Assembly (NCBI RefSeq): GCF_015644585.1
Contig: NZ_JADOBI010000001.1
Location: forward strand, 1-64,000
DNA length: 64,000 bases
Direction of reading: 5' to 3'
Source of the DNA: Rahnella laticis
Lineage (GTDB): Bacteria; Pseudomonadota; Gammaproteobacteria; Enterobacterales; Enterobacteriaceae
The stretch's first letter is position 1. Every line of letters starts with the position of its first letter. Below the pieces are notes generated by a model, which saw only the letters and a list, made by a program, of their open reading frames with translations, ran no database searches and was not told the origin of the DNA. Shown one piece after another: positions 48,722-57,040 of the stretch. The translations under genes and the position numbers were made by a program.

Positions 48722-49108
48722 TCAGGCTGATTTCTGATGGATCAGATGAAGCGGGGGAGAAACGTCGAGTTCGATGTCCGGGTTTTGGCGGAATTCATGA
48801 GGCGTGATGTTAAAACGCTTACGGAACATGTAGGTGAAATGCGACTGCGAGCCGAATCCGAAATCCATCGCGATATCGAAAATCGGGGTTTCACTGCTGC
48901 TCAGTTGATAAACAGCGCTCGCCAGACGGCGCTCCCTGATGTACTTCCCCAGAGAAATGCCTGTCGATTCTTTGAATAATTTTTGCATGTGCCAAAGCGA
49001 ATAGCCTGAATACTCAGCCAGTTCTTCAAGATGAATGACGCGACCAAGATGGCCTTCAATCCATTTGCTGAGTGCGCAGACGATAGCGATATGAATGTCC
49101 TGAGCCAT
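48722..49108 (-). CDS. AraC-family regulator, MarA/SoxS/Rob-like
   Basis: This 128-residue single-domain AraC protein has two helix-turn-helices: LEELAEYSGYSLWHMQKLFK and IFDIAMDFGFGSQSHFTYMF. The linker is GISLGKYIRERRL. It lacks a ligand-binding domain, so activity should depend on its own level, as for MarA, SoxS and RamA. Such activators control efflux, porins and oxidative-stress genes. Its place next to ompC is suggestive but not proof of regulation. I cannot tell which paralogue it is. Confidence 0.85.
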   Translation of the reverse strand: MAQDIHIAIVCALSKWIEGHLGRVIHLEELAEYSGYSLWHMQKLFKESTGISLGKYIRERRLASAVYQLSSSETPIFDIAMDFGFGSQSHFTYMFRKRFNITPHEFRQNPDIELDVSPPLHLIHQKSA

Positions 49109-49208
49109 AACCAGTCTGTATTAAGGTTGAATATCGCTATTATACACGACTTCGTCATGATGGCGTGGCAGGTGTTGCTCAGTTGATGGCGTAGCAGACA
49201 ACTTGCAG

Positions 49209-49251
49209 AAAAGGCCCGGTGGACAGAACGACGAGCGTCGCCTGGCGGGCC
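49209..49251 (-). terminator. Terminator of the small-ORF transcript
   Basis: On the minus strand GGCCCG (49246-49251) pairs with CGGGCC (49213-49218), encloses an inner hairpin CGAC-GCTC-GTCG (49229-49240), and is followed by TTTTC. It ends a leftward transcript just after the second small ORF and before the regulator promoter. Confidence 0.6.
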
Positions 49252-49257
49252 ATCATG

Positions 49258-49365
49258 TTAACGTAGCAGGATCCAGTGAATTAACCGCGCTATGCCATCG
49301 TCTACCACAACAATCCCGACGAGAATAAGAACGATCAAAATGACGAAGTTCTTACCGGTTGGCAC
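49258..49365 (-). CDS. 35-residue single-segment membrane protein (small ORF 2)
   Basis: The frame starts with GTG at 49365, seven bases after a strong GAGGGAGA ribosome site, and ends at 49258. The protein begins MPTGKNFVILIVLILVGIVV, then has two aspartates and a tail ending WILLR. It is mostly one hydrophobic helix with a charged kink. I do not recognise a family. It follows small ORF 1 by 26 bases and precedes a terminator by only a few bases, so it looks like a real, short transcript unit. Function is unknown. Confidence 0.5.
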   Translation of the reverse strand: MPTGKNFVILIVLILVGIVVVDDGIARLIHWILLR

Positions 49366-49391
49366 AGTGATTTCTCCCTCATGAACGCTGT

Positions 49392-49481
49392 TTACCAGGG
49401 GCCGCTACCCTGCATATTGAGGGCAATAACGCCCAGACAAACCGCGACAAAAACGATAAAAACGATAAGAAGCCGTTTCAT
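49392..49481 (-). CDS. 29-residue single-segment membrane protein (small ORF 1)
   Basis: From ATG 49481 the protein begins MKRLLIVFIVFVAVCLGVIA and ends LNMQGSGPW: a short basic start, one membrane helix and a polar end. The ribosome site is weak; GGAGGAAG lies about 23 bases upstream. An in-frame ATG at 49538 would give 48 residues, so the start is unsettled. The layout (MK start, one helix, NM motif, PW end) faintly recalls MgrB, but the cysteine pair of MgrB is absent. It lies between the penicillin-binding protein gene and small ORF 2, all on the same strand. Confidence 0.4.
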   Translation of the reverse strand: MKRLLIVFIVFVAVCLGVIALNMQGSGPW

Positions 49482-49609
49482 TTTTTTCTGACAGAGCGCG
49501 CCGCTCTTCCTCCGCGTGGACTTCAACTGACAAAACATCCGCACGTTAACCGCTTCTTTCGGTGAGATCCAGCGGGTCAGCGTTTTTTCGCGATTTTTCT
49601 ACGCTTCGT

Positions 49610-51382
49610 TTAACCATCAGTCGCTGGGCGACGCACCAGATCCGTTTTCTGACCGCCATTGATAACGGTGGTTGGCGGTGTTTCCGGCACCAGTGCATCT
49701 GGCGCGATGTTCATGTGGTTGAGAATTTCGCCCATGATATGCCCGAAAATCGGGCCCGCGACCGAGCCACCGAAGTGTTTACCGGCCTGCGGATTATTGA
49801 CCATCACCACCAGCGCCACGCGCGGATTACTGGCCGGTGCAACACCGGCGGTGTAGTTGATGTAACCGCCATCGTATTTGCCGCTGGCACCCATTTTTTC
49901 GGCAGTACCGGTTTTAATCGCTAAGCGGTAACCGGGCACCGCGGCGCTGAGGCCGGAGCCGCCGGGCAGGGCGTCACTTTCCATCATATGAATTACCGTT
50001 CTGACCACGTCGGCGGACATCACGCGGGTGCCGAGCACCGGAGGCGTGACTTTGGTGATCGACAGCGGACGGTAAATGCCTTCCGCGCCGATGGTGGCGT
50101 ATTCACGGGCGATTTGCAGCGGCGTGACGCGCAGGCCGTAGCCGAAGGAGAACGTGGCGCGTTCGATGTCCGCCCAGCGGTCACGGTGCGCCGGGAAGTA
50201 ACCGCTGCTTTCGCCGCCAATCCCTAAATCCGTGGCTTTACCCAGCCCGAATGACTGATAAAGCTGCACCAGCACGTTGGCAGGCATCGCCAGTGCAATG
50301 TGTGAGACCGCGATGTCGCTGGATTTTTGCAAGATGCCGGTAATGGTCAGCGCTGGCCAGTGGCCAACGTCTTTAATCAGGTGACCGTTAACGGTGTACG
50401 GATGGGTATCGAGCACGGAATCTGGCCGAATCATACGACGTGCCAGACCGGCCATGACCACCAGCGGTTTGACTGTCGAACCGGGTTCAAAACTGTCGCT
50501 GATGGCAACGTTACGCATGTCTTTAGGCTGAACGCCCGCGTAGTTATTCGGGTTGTAAGACGGGAAAGAAGCCATGCCCAGAATTTCACCGGTGCTCACG
50601 TCGACCAGCACGGCGGCGCCGGATTCTGCCTGGTTGAGCAATACGCCTTCACGCAGCCGCGAATACAACACGTACTGCATAAAGCTGTCGATACTGAGAT
50701 TTATCGTCGGCGGCTGCTGCGGCGCGACTTCTTTCAAAATCCCGATAACGTTGCCGTGGCGATCCTGACGGTATTCGCGCATGCCGGGTTTGCCCTGCAA
50801 CAAGGCATTAAAACCTTTTTCGATGCCGTTAAGACCTTCGTTATCAGTACCGACCACGCCGACAAGGTTTGCTGCGGCTTCACTCATCGGATAATAGCGG
50901 CTGTCGTCGTTCTGGCTGGAGACGCCGCCGAGATGCAGCTGGCCGATATCACCGGCTATGCCTTCTTCGATTTTTCGGCCGAGATAAACGAAACGGCGCT
51001 GCGGATCGCTGTTGATGGTTTGCTGTAATTGCGAAAGCGGGACATTCAGCGCAGAAGCCAGATATTGCCATTTCGGGCTGTTGAGATCGCTGTGCAGTTC
51101 CAGAATACGGAACGGATCAGCAATAATATCTTTTGACGCCACACTGAGCGCAAGAGGATGCCCGTTGCGGTCGGCAATCGTGCCGCGCCCGGCGGGGATA
51201 ATGCTGGAACGCAGTGAACGCGAGTCTGCTTCTTTTTCCAGCATGGGCTGGTTGAGCAGCTGTAAATAGCCGACGCGGCCCAGCAGAAGCGCCAGACAGC
51301 AGACAATGCCGAGACAAATCAGCGCAAAGCGCTTGGTGTAAAAATGAGGTTGGGCGCTGGATTTTCTTGGGCTCGGTGGCAT
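49610..51382 (-). CDS. FtsI-like penicillin-binding protein (PBP3 paralogue, PBP3SAL type)
   Basis: This 590-residue class B transpeptidase cross-links septal peptidoglycan. It has one N-terminal membrane segment (about 18-38), a pedestal domain, and a transpeptidase domain with EPGSTVKPL (active-site serine), KSSDIAV and IKTGTAEK. The second motif is SSD where FtsI has SSN. It does not sit in the dcw cluster (no ftsL, murE), so it is probably the extra FtsI-like enzyme known in Salmonella as PBP3SAL, used under acidic conditions. That role here is inferred. Two small membrane ORFs follow it. Confidence 0.85.
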   Translation of the reverse strand: MPPSPRKSSAQPHFYTKRFALICLGIVCCLALLLGRVGYLQLLNQPMLEKEADSRSLRSSIIPAGRGTIADRNGHPLALSVASKDIIADPFRILELHSDLNSPKWQYLASALNVPLSQLQQTINSDPQRRFVYLGRKIEEGIAGDIGQLHLGGVSSQNDDSRYYPMSEAAANLVGVVGTDNEGLNGIEKGFNALLQGKPGMREYRQDRHGNVIGILKEVAPQQPPTINLSIDSFMQYVLYSRLREGVLLNQAESGAAVLVDVSTGEILGMASFPSYNPNNYAGVQPKDMRNVAISDSFEPGSTVKPLVVMAGLARRMIRPDSVLDTHPYTVNGHLIKDVGHWPALTITGILQKSSDIAVSHIALAMPANVLVQLYQSFGLGKATDLGIGGESSGYFPAHRDRWADIERATFSFGYGLRVTPLQIAREYATIGAEGIYRPLSITKVTPPVLGTRVMSADVVRTVIHMMESDALPGGSGLSAAVPGYRLAIKTGTAEKMGASGKYDGGYINYTAGVAPASNPRVALVVMVNNPQAGKHFGGSVAGPIFGHIMGEILNHMNIAPDALVPETPPTTVINGGQKTDLVRRPATDG

Positions 51383-51601
51383 GGCTGTTTCGCAAAGTCG
51401 TTGACGCGTTTGAAGCGAAAAGCGATGGCGCGAAGGCAGTAAGCCGGATGAAAATAATCCAGGCTGTGCCCGATAAAACGGCGGCTCATCGCTCTGATAG
51501 ATAATGAATTTATATAACGTTCACATCTTATATTAAGCGATAGCTATGGGTTGTTTATTTCAATTGCTCTTTGTAACCAAGTGCAACGGGGACGCGCCTT
51601 T

Positions 51602-51844
51602 TTACTCTACCGAAAGCCATTCGTCGGCTTCTTCAAACATTTCTTCCAGCATTTGGTTTAATTGCGAACGTTCCTGCTTGCTGGCACCGTGCGTATTCAG
51701 CCCGTTGGCCTGCATCGGTTTCACTTTTACTTCAGCGTCAGGGAACATGCGGTGCACCCGCTTAACCAGTTCTGCCTCAATTTTTTCACTGGCATTTGGG
51801 ATCCTTGAGACATTCCGTTTGTCAAAAATCAGTTCGACCCGCAT
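51602..51844 (-). CDS. DinI-family SOS protein
   Basis: This 80-residue protein starts MRVELIFDKRNVSRIPNASE and ends in the acidic helix LNQMLEEMFEEADEWLSVE that marks DinI. DinI binds RecA filaments and tunes the SOS response. A consensus LexA box lies 37 bases upstream, which fits SOS induction. Whether it is the dinI orthologue or a paralogue of the same family cannot be told from the sequence alone. Confidence 0.88.
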   Translation of the reverse strand: MRVELIFDKRNVSRIPNASEKIEAELVKRVHRMFPDAEVKVKPMQANGLNTHGASKQERSQLNQMLEEMFEEADEWLSVE

Positions 51845-51880
51845 AGCTTTCCTCGTTTTCTGGCTGGGGGAGAAAAATAA

Positions 51881-51896
51881 CTGTTGAAATATACAG
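51881..51896. promoter_or_regulatory. LexA (SOS) box
   Basis: CTGTTGAAATATACAG has the CTG-N10-CAG form with an AT-rich centre and TA-type flanks. It sits 37 bases before the dinI-like start, between it and the end of the preceding gene. Confidence 0.88.
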
Positions 51897-51923
51897 TGTT
51901 ATCTTTGCGGGTCCAAGCAATTT

Positions 51924-52889
51924 TTAGCGTAGTTTCTGGATGATGCCCAGACTGTCCAGCCGTTCACGGTTATGGGCGCATCGTAAATCCAGTTCCGGAC
52001 CCGCCGGGACAATTCCGGTCGGATTCAGCCACAGAATTCCGTAATAGCCTTGTTTGATGTGCGCCAGACTGACGGTGTCGCTGATCCCCGGCCACTGATA
52101 GAGTTCACGCAAATAATTTGAAAGATTAGGGTAGTCCTCGATACGGCGGATATTGCATTTGAAAGCGCCGTGATACGCGCTGTCAAACCGCACCAGCGTG
52201 ACGAACAAACGCCAGTCGGCTTCGGTGAGATACTCCCCGGCGATATAACGGTGGCTGTCTAAATGGGTTTCCAGCGTATCAAACGTGCTGAAAAGCCGGG
52301 TGACGGCGGTGTTGTAGCTTTCCTGCGTTTTCGCAAAACCGGTTTTGTACACGCCGTTGTTGACGTCGTGATAAATAATTTCGTTCCAGCGGTCGATTTC
52401 CTCGCGAAGCAGGGCAGGGTAGAAATCATCCTGATTGCCGCTGAGCGCGTCGAAAGCCTGGTTAAGGATGCGGATGATATCGGCTGATTCGTTGTTCACG
52501 ATGCGGCCTTCCTGGCGATCCCACAAAACGGGCACGGAGACTTTGCCGGTGTAATGTGCATCGCTGGCGTTGTACAGCTCATGAACGTGGCGGATGGCCG
52601 GAATTTTATCTCCGGCGTCCTGCGGCTCGTCGAACGTCCAGCCATTTTCGCCAATGACCGGTTGTGCGATGGAAACGGAAATAAACGTTTCCAGCCCTTT
52701 CAGATGGCGGAATATCAGCGTGCGCGAGGCCCACGGGCACAGATAAGAAACGAAAAGCTGATAACGGCCTGCCTGCGGCTCGATGTGTGTTTCACGAAAC
52801 GCGGTTTCCTCGCGATGAAAGGCACCGTTTTTGATTTCTTCTTTAGCGACGTCGCCGCTTACCCATTTTCCGTTGACCAGTCCCGACAC
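51924..52889 (-). CDS. yqjG: Glutathionyl-hydroquinone reductase (YqjG-like, xi-class GST)
   Basis: This 321-residue enzyme reduces glutathionyl-hydroquinones to free hydroquinones through a cysteine. The active-site motif is SYLCPWASR (Cys near residue 51). The xi-class features include WTFDEPQDAGD, VPVLWDRQ, ESADIIRILN and the C-terminal FDSAYHGAFKCN with YLRELYQWPG. It is cytoplasmic, and its length matches the family. It lies upstream of dinI on the same strand, but dinI has its own promoter. Confidence 0.92.
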   Translation of the reverse strand: MSGLVNGKWVSGDVAKEEIKNGAFHREETAFRETHIEPQAGRYQLFVSYLCPWASRTLIFRHLKGLETFISVSIAQPVIGENGWTFDEPQDAGDKIPAIRHVHELYNASDAHYTGKVSVPVLWDRQEGRIVNNESADIIRILNQAFDALSGNQDDFYPALLREEIDRWNEIIYHDVNNGVYKTGFAKTQESYNTAVTRLFSTFDTLETHLDSHRYIAGEYLTEADWRLFVTLVRFDSAYHGAFKCNIRRIEDYPNLSNYLRELYQWPGISDTVSLAHIKQGYYGILWLNPTGIVPAGPELDLRCAHNRERLDSLGIIQKLR

Positions 52890-53030
52890 GATGGCTGCAC
52901 TCCGATAACGTTTTTATTGTTGATGAACCTACCGTAGCGGTTTTGTATCAGCCCATAAACGACATAATTTTCATAAAGAAGGTCAAATAAACTGAAGGGG
53001 ATTTTGACGGGAAGCGGAGGGCTGATTTCA

Positions 53031-53059
53031 TAAAAAAAACCAACCGGTTAAGGTTGGTT
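53031..53059 (-). terminator. yejM terminator
   Basis: The stem AACCAACC/GGTTGGTT has a six-base loop, and an eight-base A run on the plus strand reads as U on the minus strand. It is placed 23 bases after the yejM stop. Confidence 0.88.
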
Positions 53060-53081
53060 TTTCAGGTGTCCTGCAAAACGA

Positions 53082-54863
53082 TTAATTGGCCAGGAAGCGT
53101 TTTTCGTCGGTCAGTACCTGCAACAGCAGGCCAAGTTCCGGCTTCTGATCTTTAATCCGCTTGCCATTAATGTCGAAGGCGCGGTAATCCCCGTCGCTTT
53201 CCAGCTCAAGCGTCTGGTCTGGCGTGGTGATCACCAGCGTTCCGTCGTCGCTGGTCGTGACCCAGTTGTGACGGCGTTTCGCGGCAAACAAATCCTCACC
53301 CTGCGAATAATCTGCCGGTGACGTGGTGACGTGAAGCAGACGCTGCATCAGCGTGGTCATCACATCCGCGTGATCGGTAAGCTTGCTGATACTCTGAGCC
53401 GGTGTGCCCGGCCAGTGGATAATCAGCGGAACCTGCAACTGGCGGCGGTTCATCGCGTTACCCGAACCCCAGGTACCGTTCTCGTTAAACTCCATACCGT
53501 GCGAAGCGGTAATCACCACCACGGTTTTATCCATATCGCCGCGATCTTTCAGCGATTGCAGCATGACCGCAATTTGCTGATCAACGCTTTGCGCGCCGCG
53601 CTGATAGCGATGAATAAACGTATTTCCGACCGGTACGCTGTCGCCGTCCTGACGCAATGTGCTGCTGATGCCATTCAGGTTGACGTAGGAGAACCACGGA
53701 CCGTTGCCGCGCACATTCAGCCATTGCTGCCACTGAGAAACGGTTTGTGCATCCGACTGTTTTACCGGCGCAGGCAAGGTGAAATCAGTCAGCAGCGCCT
53801 GACGGTACAGCGGGCTGTAAAAGCCGTCCGAAGCAAACAGACCAAATTCATAACCCTGTTGCTCCAGCGATGTCACCAGCGCAGAAGGTTTACGTGCGGC
53901 CAGAATCCCCTGCATATAGGTCGGCGAAATTCCGTAGAACAGGCCAAACTGGCCGGTGTCGTTACGGTTGCCGGAGCTGAAATGCTGGTCAAAACGAATA
54001 TTGTGCTTGGCGAAATCGGCCAGCGCAGGCATGTCCTGATCGAGCGTCGCTTCATGCACGCCGTCAAGCACGACCATCAGCAGGTTATATTTCGAGCCGG
54101 TTTTGGCAAAACTGATGCTGTTAAGCGGATATTCCACCGCCAGCGCTTCCGGATTCCCTTGCTCAATCAGCCGCTTCTGGTATTCCTCGGCATTCAGCAG
54201 GCCGTGTTTTTCGAGGAACTTACGCGCCGTCATCGGATACGACAGCGGAAGATTCGCGCGCTGCATGGTAATCGGACGATAGAAATTTGCATCCGCCCAG
54301 ATGTACATCAGGTGCGACGCAAAGAAGCTCACGATAAACAGCACAACGATGGGCTTGGCGAAATTACGGCGGTTCAGGCTGCGCAGCTTTTGCCACGCCC
54401 AGGTGCCGAATAACATTTCGAGCAGAAAAATGACCGGCACGGCAATAAACATCAGTTGCCAGTCACGCGCCATTTCGCCCTGACCCGGGTTGACGACAAG
54501 TTCCCAGACCACCGGATTAATATGCAGGTGGAAGCGGGTGAACACTTCGGTGTCGACCAGAATCAGCGTCAGCCCGGCGGTTGCCAGTATCGCAGATAAG
54601 AATCGCAACAGCCGTTGTGACATCACCACGAATGTCAGCGGGAAGATAATCAGTAAGTAGGCGGCAAAACCGATAAAGCTGAAATGCCCAAGCCAGCTGA
54701 CCAGCGCGTAAATACGCCCTTCCAGAGAGGAAGGCCAGTCAGAAACAAACAGGTAGCGGCTGCCGAGCCCGAGAATCAACAGGATATTGAAGAGGGCGAA
54801 CCAGTGGCCCCAGCTGATCATCTGGGAAACTTTTTCGCGATAGCGCTGACTATTTGTCACCAT
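53082..54863 (-). CDS. yejM: YejM/PbgA, LPS-sensing regulator of LPS synthesis
   Basis: This 593-residue inner-membrane protein has five membrane segments in its first 190 residues, then an interfacial arm and a periplasmic sulfatase-like domain (LLMVVLDGVHEATLD, TASHGMEFNENGTWG). YejM (PbgA, LapC) binds LapB and controls LpxC turnover according to LPS level, so it is usually essential. The sulfatase-like domain lacks the full catalytic set. It follows yejL by 24 bases in the same operon, as in E. coli. Confidence 0.96.
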   Translation of the reverse strand: MVTNSQRYREKVSQMISWGHWFALFNILLILGLGSRYLFVSDWPSSLEGRIYALVSWLGHFSFIGFAAYLLIIFPLTFVVMSQRLLRFLSAILATAGLTLILVDTEVFTRFHLHINPVVWELVVNPGQGEMARDWQLMFIAVPVIFLLEMLFGTWAWQKLRSLNRRNFAKPIVVLFIVSFFASHLMYIWADANFYRPITMQRANLPLSYPMTARKFLEKHGLLNAEEYQKRLIEQGNPEALAVEYPLNSISFAKTGSKYNLLMVVLDGVHEATLDQDMPALADFAKHNIRFDQHFSSGNRNDTGQFGLFYGISPTYMQGILAARKPSALVTSLEQQGYEFGLFASDGFYSPLYRQALLTDFTLPAPVKQSDAQTVSQWQQWLNVRGNGPWFSYVNLNGISSTLRQDGDSVPVGNTFIHRYQRGAQSVDQQIAVMLQSLKDRGDMDKTVVVITASHGMEFNENGTWGSGNAMNRRQLQVPLIIHWPGTPAQSISKLTDHADVMTTLMQRLLHVTTSPADYSQGEDLFAAKRRHNWVTTSDDGTLVITTPDQTLELESDGDYRAFDINGKRIKDQKPELGLLLQVLTDEKRFLAN

Positions 54864-54887
54864 GAGAGGGTCTGGGCAATGAGTGAA

Positions 54888-55115
54888 TTAATGGGCTTTA
54901 TCTTCTCTTATCGACGCTTGCAAAGCTTTAGCAAAAGATTGGGACAATGCTTTGCGCTGTGCAGGAGCGACGCTGGTGTTAATAAGGTTTGTCACCATAT
55001 TGCCCAGGACCATCAAAGAAAGGTCGGTCGGGGCGCGGTGTTTTTCCAGAACAGTTGCCAGCTCGGAAAGGATCTGTTCAACGTGTTCGTCACTGTAACG
55101 GGATGATTGTGCCAT
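54888..55115 (-). CDS. yejL: YejL, conserved UPF0352 protein
   Basis: This 75-residue helical protein starts [19 protein letters not shown] and ends SIREDKAH, close to E. coli YejL throughout ([18 protein letters not shown]). An in-frame ATG 27 bases upstream was rejected because the E. coli length is then matched exactly. The biochemical role is unknown. It is the first gene of yejLM and divergent from yejK. Confidence 0.95.
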   Translation of the reverse strand: MAQSSRYSDEHVEQILSELATVLEKHRAPTDLSLMVLGNMVTNLINTSVAPAQRKALSQSFAKALQASIREDKAH

Positions 55116-55337
55116 AGAGTAATGTGCTTCTTGATCTGACAAAGTCCAATATCTTAGCCGATCACGCCACCACTTTCCGCATTTTTATAACGGGGGTCGT
55201 GTCGGGGTCGTGATCGCATCTGTGAATCAGTATTTCAGGGGCTGGAACCAGTTGCGGCTTCGGCGCTTCGGTGTTTGAATACGCCCCGCAGGCAGACCCT
55301 TCTTATACGGCTGCAATTCTTACAGGAGAAAGTCCCC

Positions 55338-56339
55338 ATGAGTCTGGATATTGAGCAGATCGCTCTGCACCAGTTGAATAAACGTGATGAGCAAACGCTG
55401 GATGTTGTGCTGCGCGATACGCTTTTGACGCCGAATGCCGCCGTTGATGAAATGATGGCTGAACTGCACCGCGTTTACAGCGCGAAAAGCAAAGCCTATG
55501 GCCTGTTCAACGAAGACAGCGAACTGTCAGCAGCGCTGCGCAGTTGCCGTAAAGGGGACGACGATTTCCTGTCTTTCAGCCGTGCCGCGACCGGGCGTCT
55601 TCGTGATGAGCTGGCAAAATACCCGTTCGCAGAAGGCGGCGTGGTGCTGTTTTGTCATTACCGTTTCCTGGCCGTGGAGTATTTGCTGGTTGCCGTGCTT
55701 AACAGTCGCAGCAGCATGCGCGTCAACGAACAGCTCGACGTCAGCAGCATCCATTATCTGGATATCAATCACGCCGATATCGTGGCGCGTATTGATCTGA
55801 CCGAATGGGAAACCAATCCTGAATCTTCCCGCTACCTGACGTTCCTGAAAGGCCGCGTCGGGCGCAAAGTTTCTGATTTCTTCATGGATTTCCTGGGCGC
55901 TTCTGAAGGCCTGGATACCAAAGCGCAAAACCGCGGTTTGTTGCAGGCGGTAGATGATTTCTGTGCTGAAGCGCAGCTCGATAAAAATGAGCGTCAGAAC
56001 TATCGTCAGCAGGTGTACACCTACTGCAACGAGCAGTTGCAGGCCGGCGAAGAAATTGCGCTGGATGATTTATCCGAAGAGCTGCCGCCGTGGAATGACA
56101 AGAAATTCAAAGAATTCACGCAGGAACAAGGTTATCAGCTGGAAGAAACGTTCCCGGCCGATCGCAGCACGCTTCGCCAGCTGACCAAATTTGCCGGCAG
56201 CGGCGGTGGCCTGAGTATTAACTTCGATGCGATGTTAATGGGCGAACGTATTTTCTGGGATCCGGCGACCGATACGCTGACCATTAAAGGCACGCCGCCG
56301 AACCTGCGGGATCAGTTACAGCGTAAAGCGGGCAAATAA
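55338..56339 (+). CDS. yejK: YejK/NdpA, nucleoid-associated protein
   Basis: This 333-residue protein begins [19 protein letters not shown] after a clear AGGAGA site. The longer frame from 55275 lacks a ribosome site. NdpA family marks are visible: [36 protein letters not shown] and the C-terminal [15 protein letters not shown]. It associates with the nucleoid and can inhibit gyrase or topoisomerase IV. It is divergent from yejLM, as in E. coli. A MITE-like repeat follows its stop. Confidence 0.95.
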   Translation: MSLDIEQIALHQLNKRDEQTLDVVLRDTLLTPNAAVDEMMAELHRVYSAKSKAYGLFNEDSELSAALRSCRKGDDDFLSFSRAATGRLRDELAKYPFAEGGVVLFCHYRFLAVEYLLVAVLNSRSSMRVNEQLDVSSIHYLDINHADIVARIDLTEWETNPESSRYLTFLKGRVGRKVSDFFMDFLGASEGLDTKAQNRGLLQAVDDFCAEAQLDKNERQNYRQQVYTYCNEQLQAGEEIALDDLSEELPPWNDKKFKEFTQEQGYQLEETFPADRSTLRQLTKFAGSGGGLSINFDAMLMGERIFWDPATDTLTIKGTPPNLRDQLQRKAGK

Positions 56340-56361
56340 ATACCCGAAGATAGCGCGATCC

Positions 56362-56488
56362 GCTCCCTCCCCTGCGAAGGGGAGGGTTGGGGTGGGGTAT
56401 TAAAGCAGAATCATTACGGTAAGTTTGCTTTAACGGGGTGTTTGCCCTTAAAACCCCCTCCCGGCCTCCCCCTTCGCAGGGGGAGGAG
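56362..56488. repeat. MITE-like palindromic intergenic repeat, copy 2
   Basis: It has the same arms as 38191-38293: left arm 56362-56398 and right arm 56452-56488, mutually inverted, with a different and longer centre of about 53 bp. It starts 22 bases after the yejK stop, the same distance as copy 1 from its gene. Confidence 0.85.
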
Positions 56489-56514
56489 CAGGAAACGGGT
56501 AAACCGCAGACAAT

Positions 56515-56552
56515 AAAAAACGCCGCCTATATTGCTATGGCGGCGTTTTTTA
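56515..56552. terminator. Bidirectional terminator between yejK and rplY
   Basis: AAAAAACGCCGCC pairs with GGCGGCGTTTTTT across about ten bases, with T runs on both strands. It serves the convergent yejK and rplY. Confidence 0.92.
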
Positions 56553-56597
56553 TTTGTTCTCGCACGGCGTCCCGATGCGCAACAACTCAGTCAGCGA

Positions 56598-56888
56598 TTA
56601 AACGCGAACGAAGTCGATGTGAGCCAGTTTTGGCTTGAACGGGTGACGCTGTACAGCCTGAACTTTAACTTTGGTTTCTTTACCGTCGATAACCAGAGTA
56701 ATAGCTTCAGAGTAGAACTCCGCTTTAACTTCCATGTTCTTAACAGAATCATGGTCCAGTTTGATAGAAACTGGAGCAGCTGAGCCACCGTAAACGATAG
56801 CTGGGAATTTGTTTTCTGTACGCAGGCGGCGGCTCGCACCTTTGCCCTGCTCGTCCTGTGGACGTACTTCTACATTGATAGTGAACAT
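56598..56888 (-). CDS. rplY: 50S ribosomal protein L25
   Basis: This 96-residue single-domain L25 binds 5S rRNA (E. coli: 94 residues). It starts [20 protein letters not shown] and ends HIDFVRV. It has two extra residues (PQDE) near position 10 compared with E. coli. A longer frame to 56963 is ignored because the family start is unambiguous. Confidence 0.97.
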   Translation of the reverse strand: MFTINVEVRPQDEQGKGASRRLRTENKFPAIVYGGSAAPVSIKLDHDSVKNMEVKAEFYSEAITLVIDGKETKVKVQAVQRHPFKPKLAHIDFVRV

Positions 56889-57040
56889 GTCTGTTTCTCT
56901 ATATAAGAAAGTTTGCCCCGCCACCTGCGACCGAGTGACGAGTTGAGTACTACAAGCTTCCACACAAGGCGAAAGCGGGCGGTATGATACCGGAGCAGGG
57001 CGGTTGCAGCAATATAAATAGCCGGTTTCAGGTTATTTAC

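Noticed and set aside
49392-49538. Small ORF 1 as the mgrB gene
   Set aside because: It lacks the two conserved cysteines and the FSG..C.IN stretch of MgrB; only the overall layout is similar.
53331-54413. 360-residue plus-strand ORF
   Set aside because: Antisense to yejM, which is a certain gene on the other strand.
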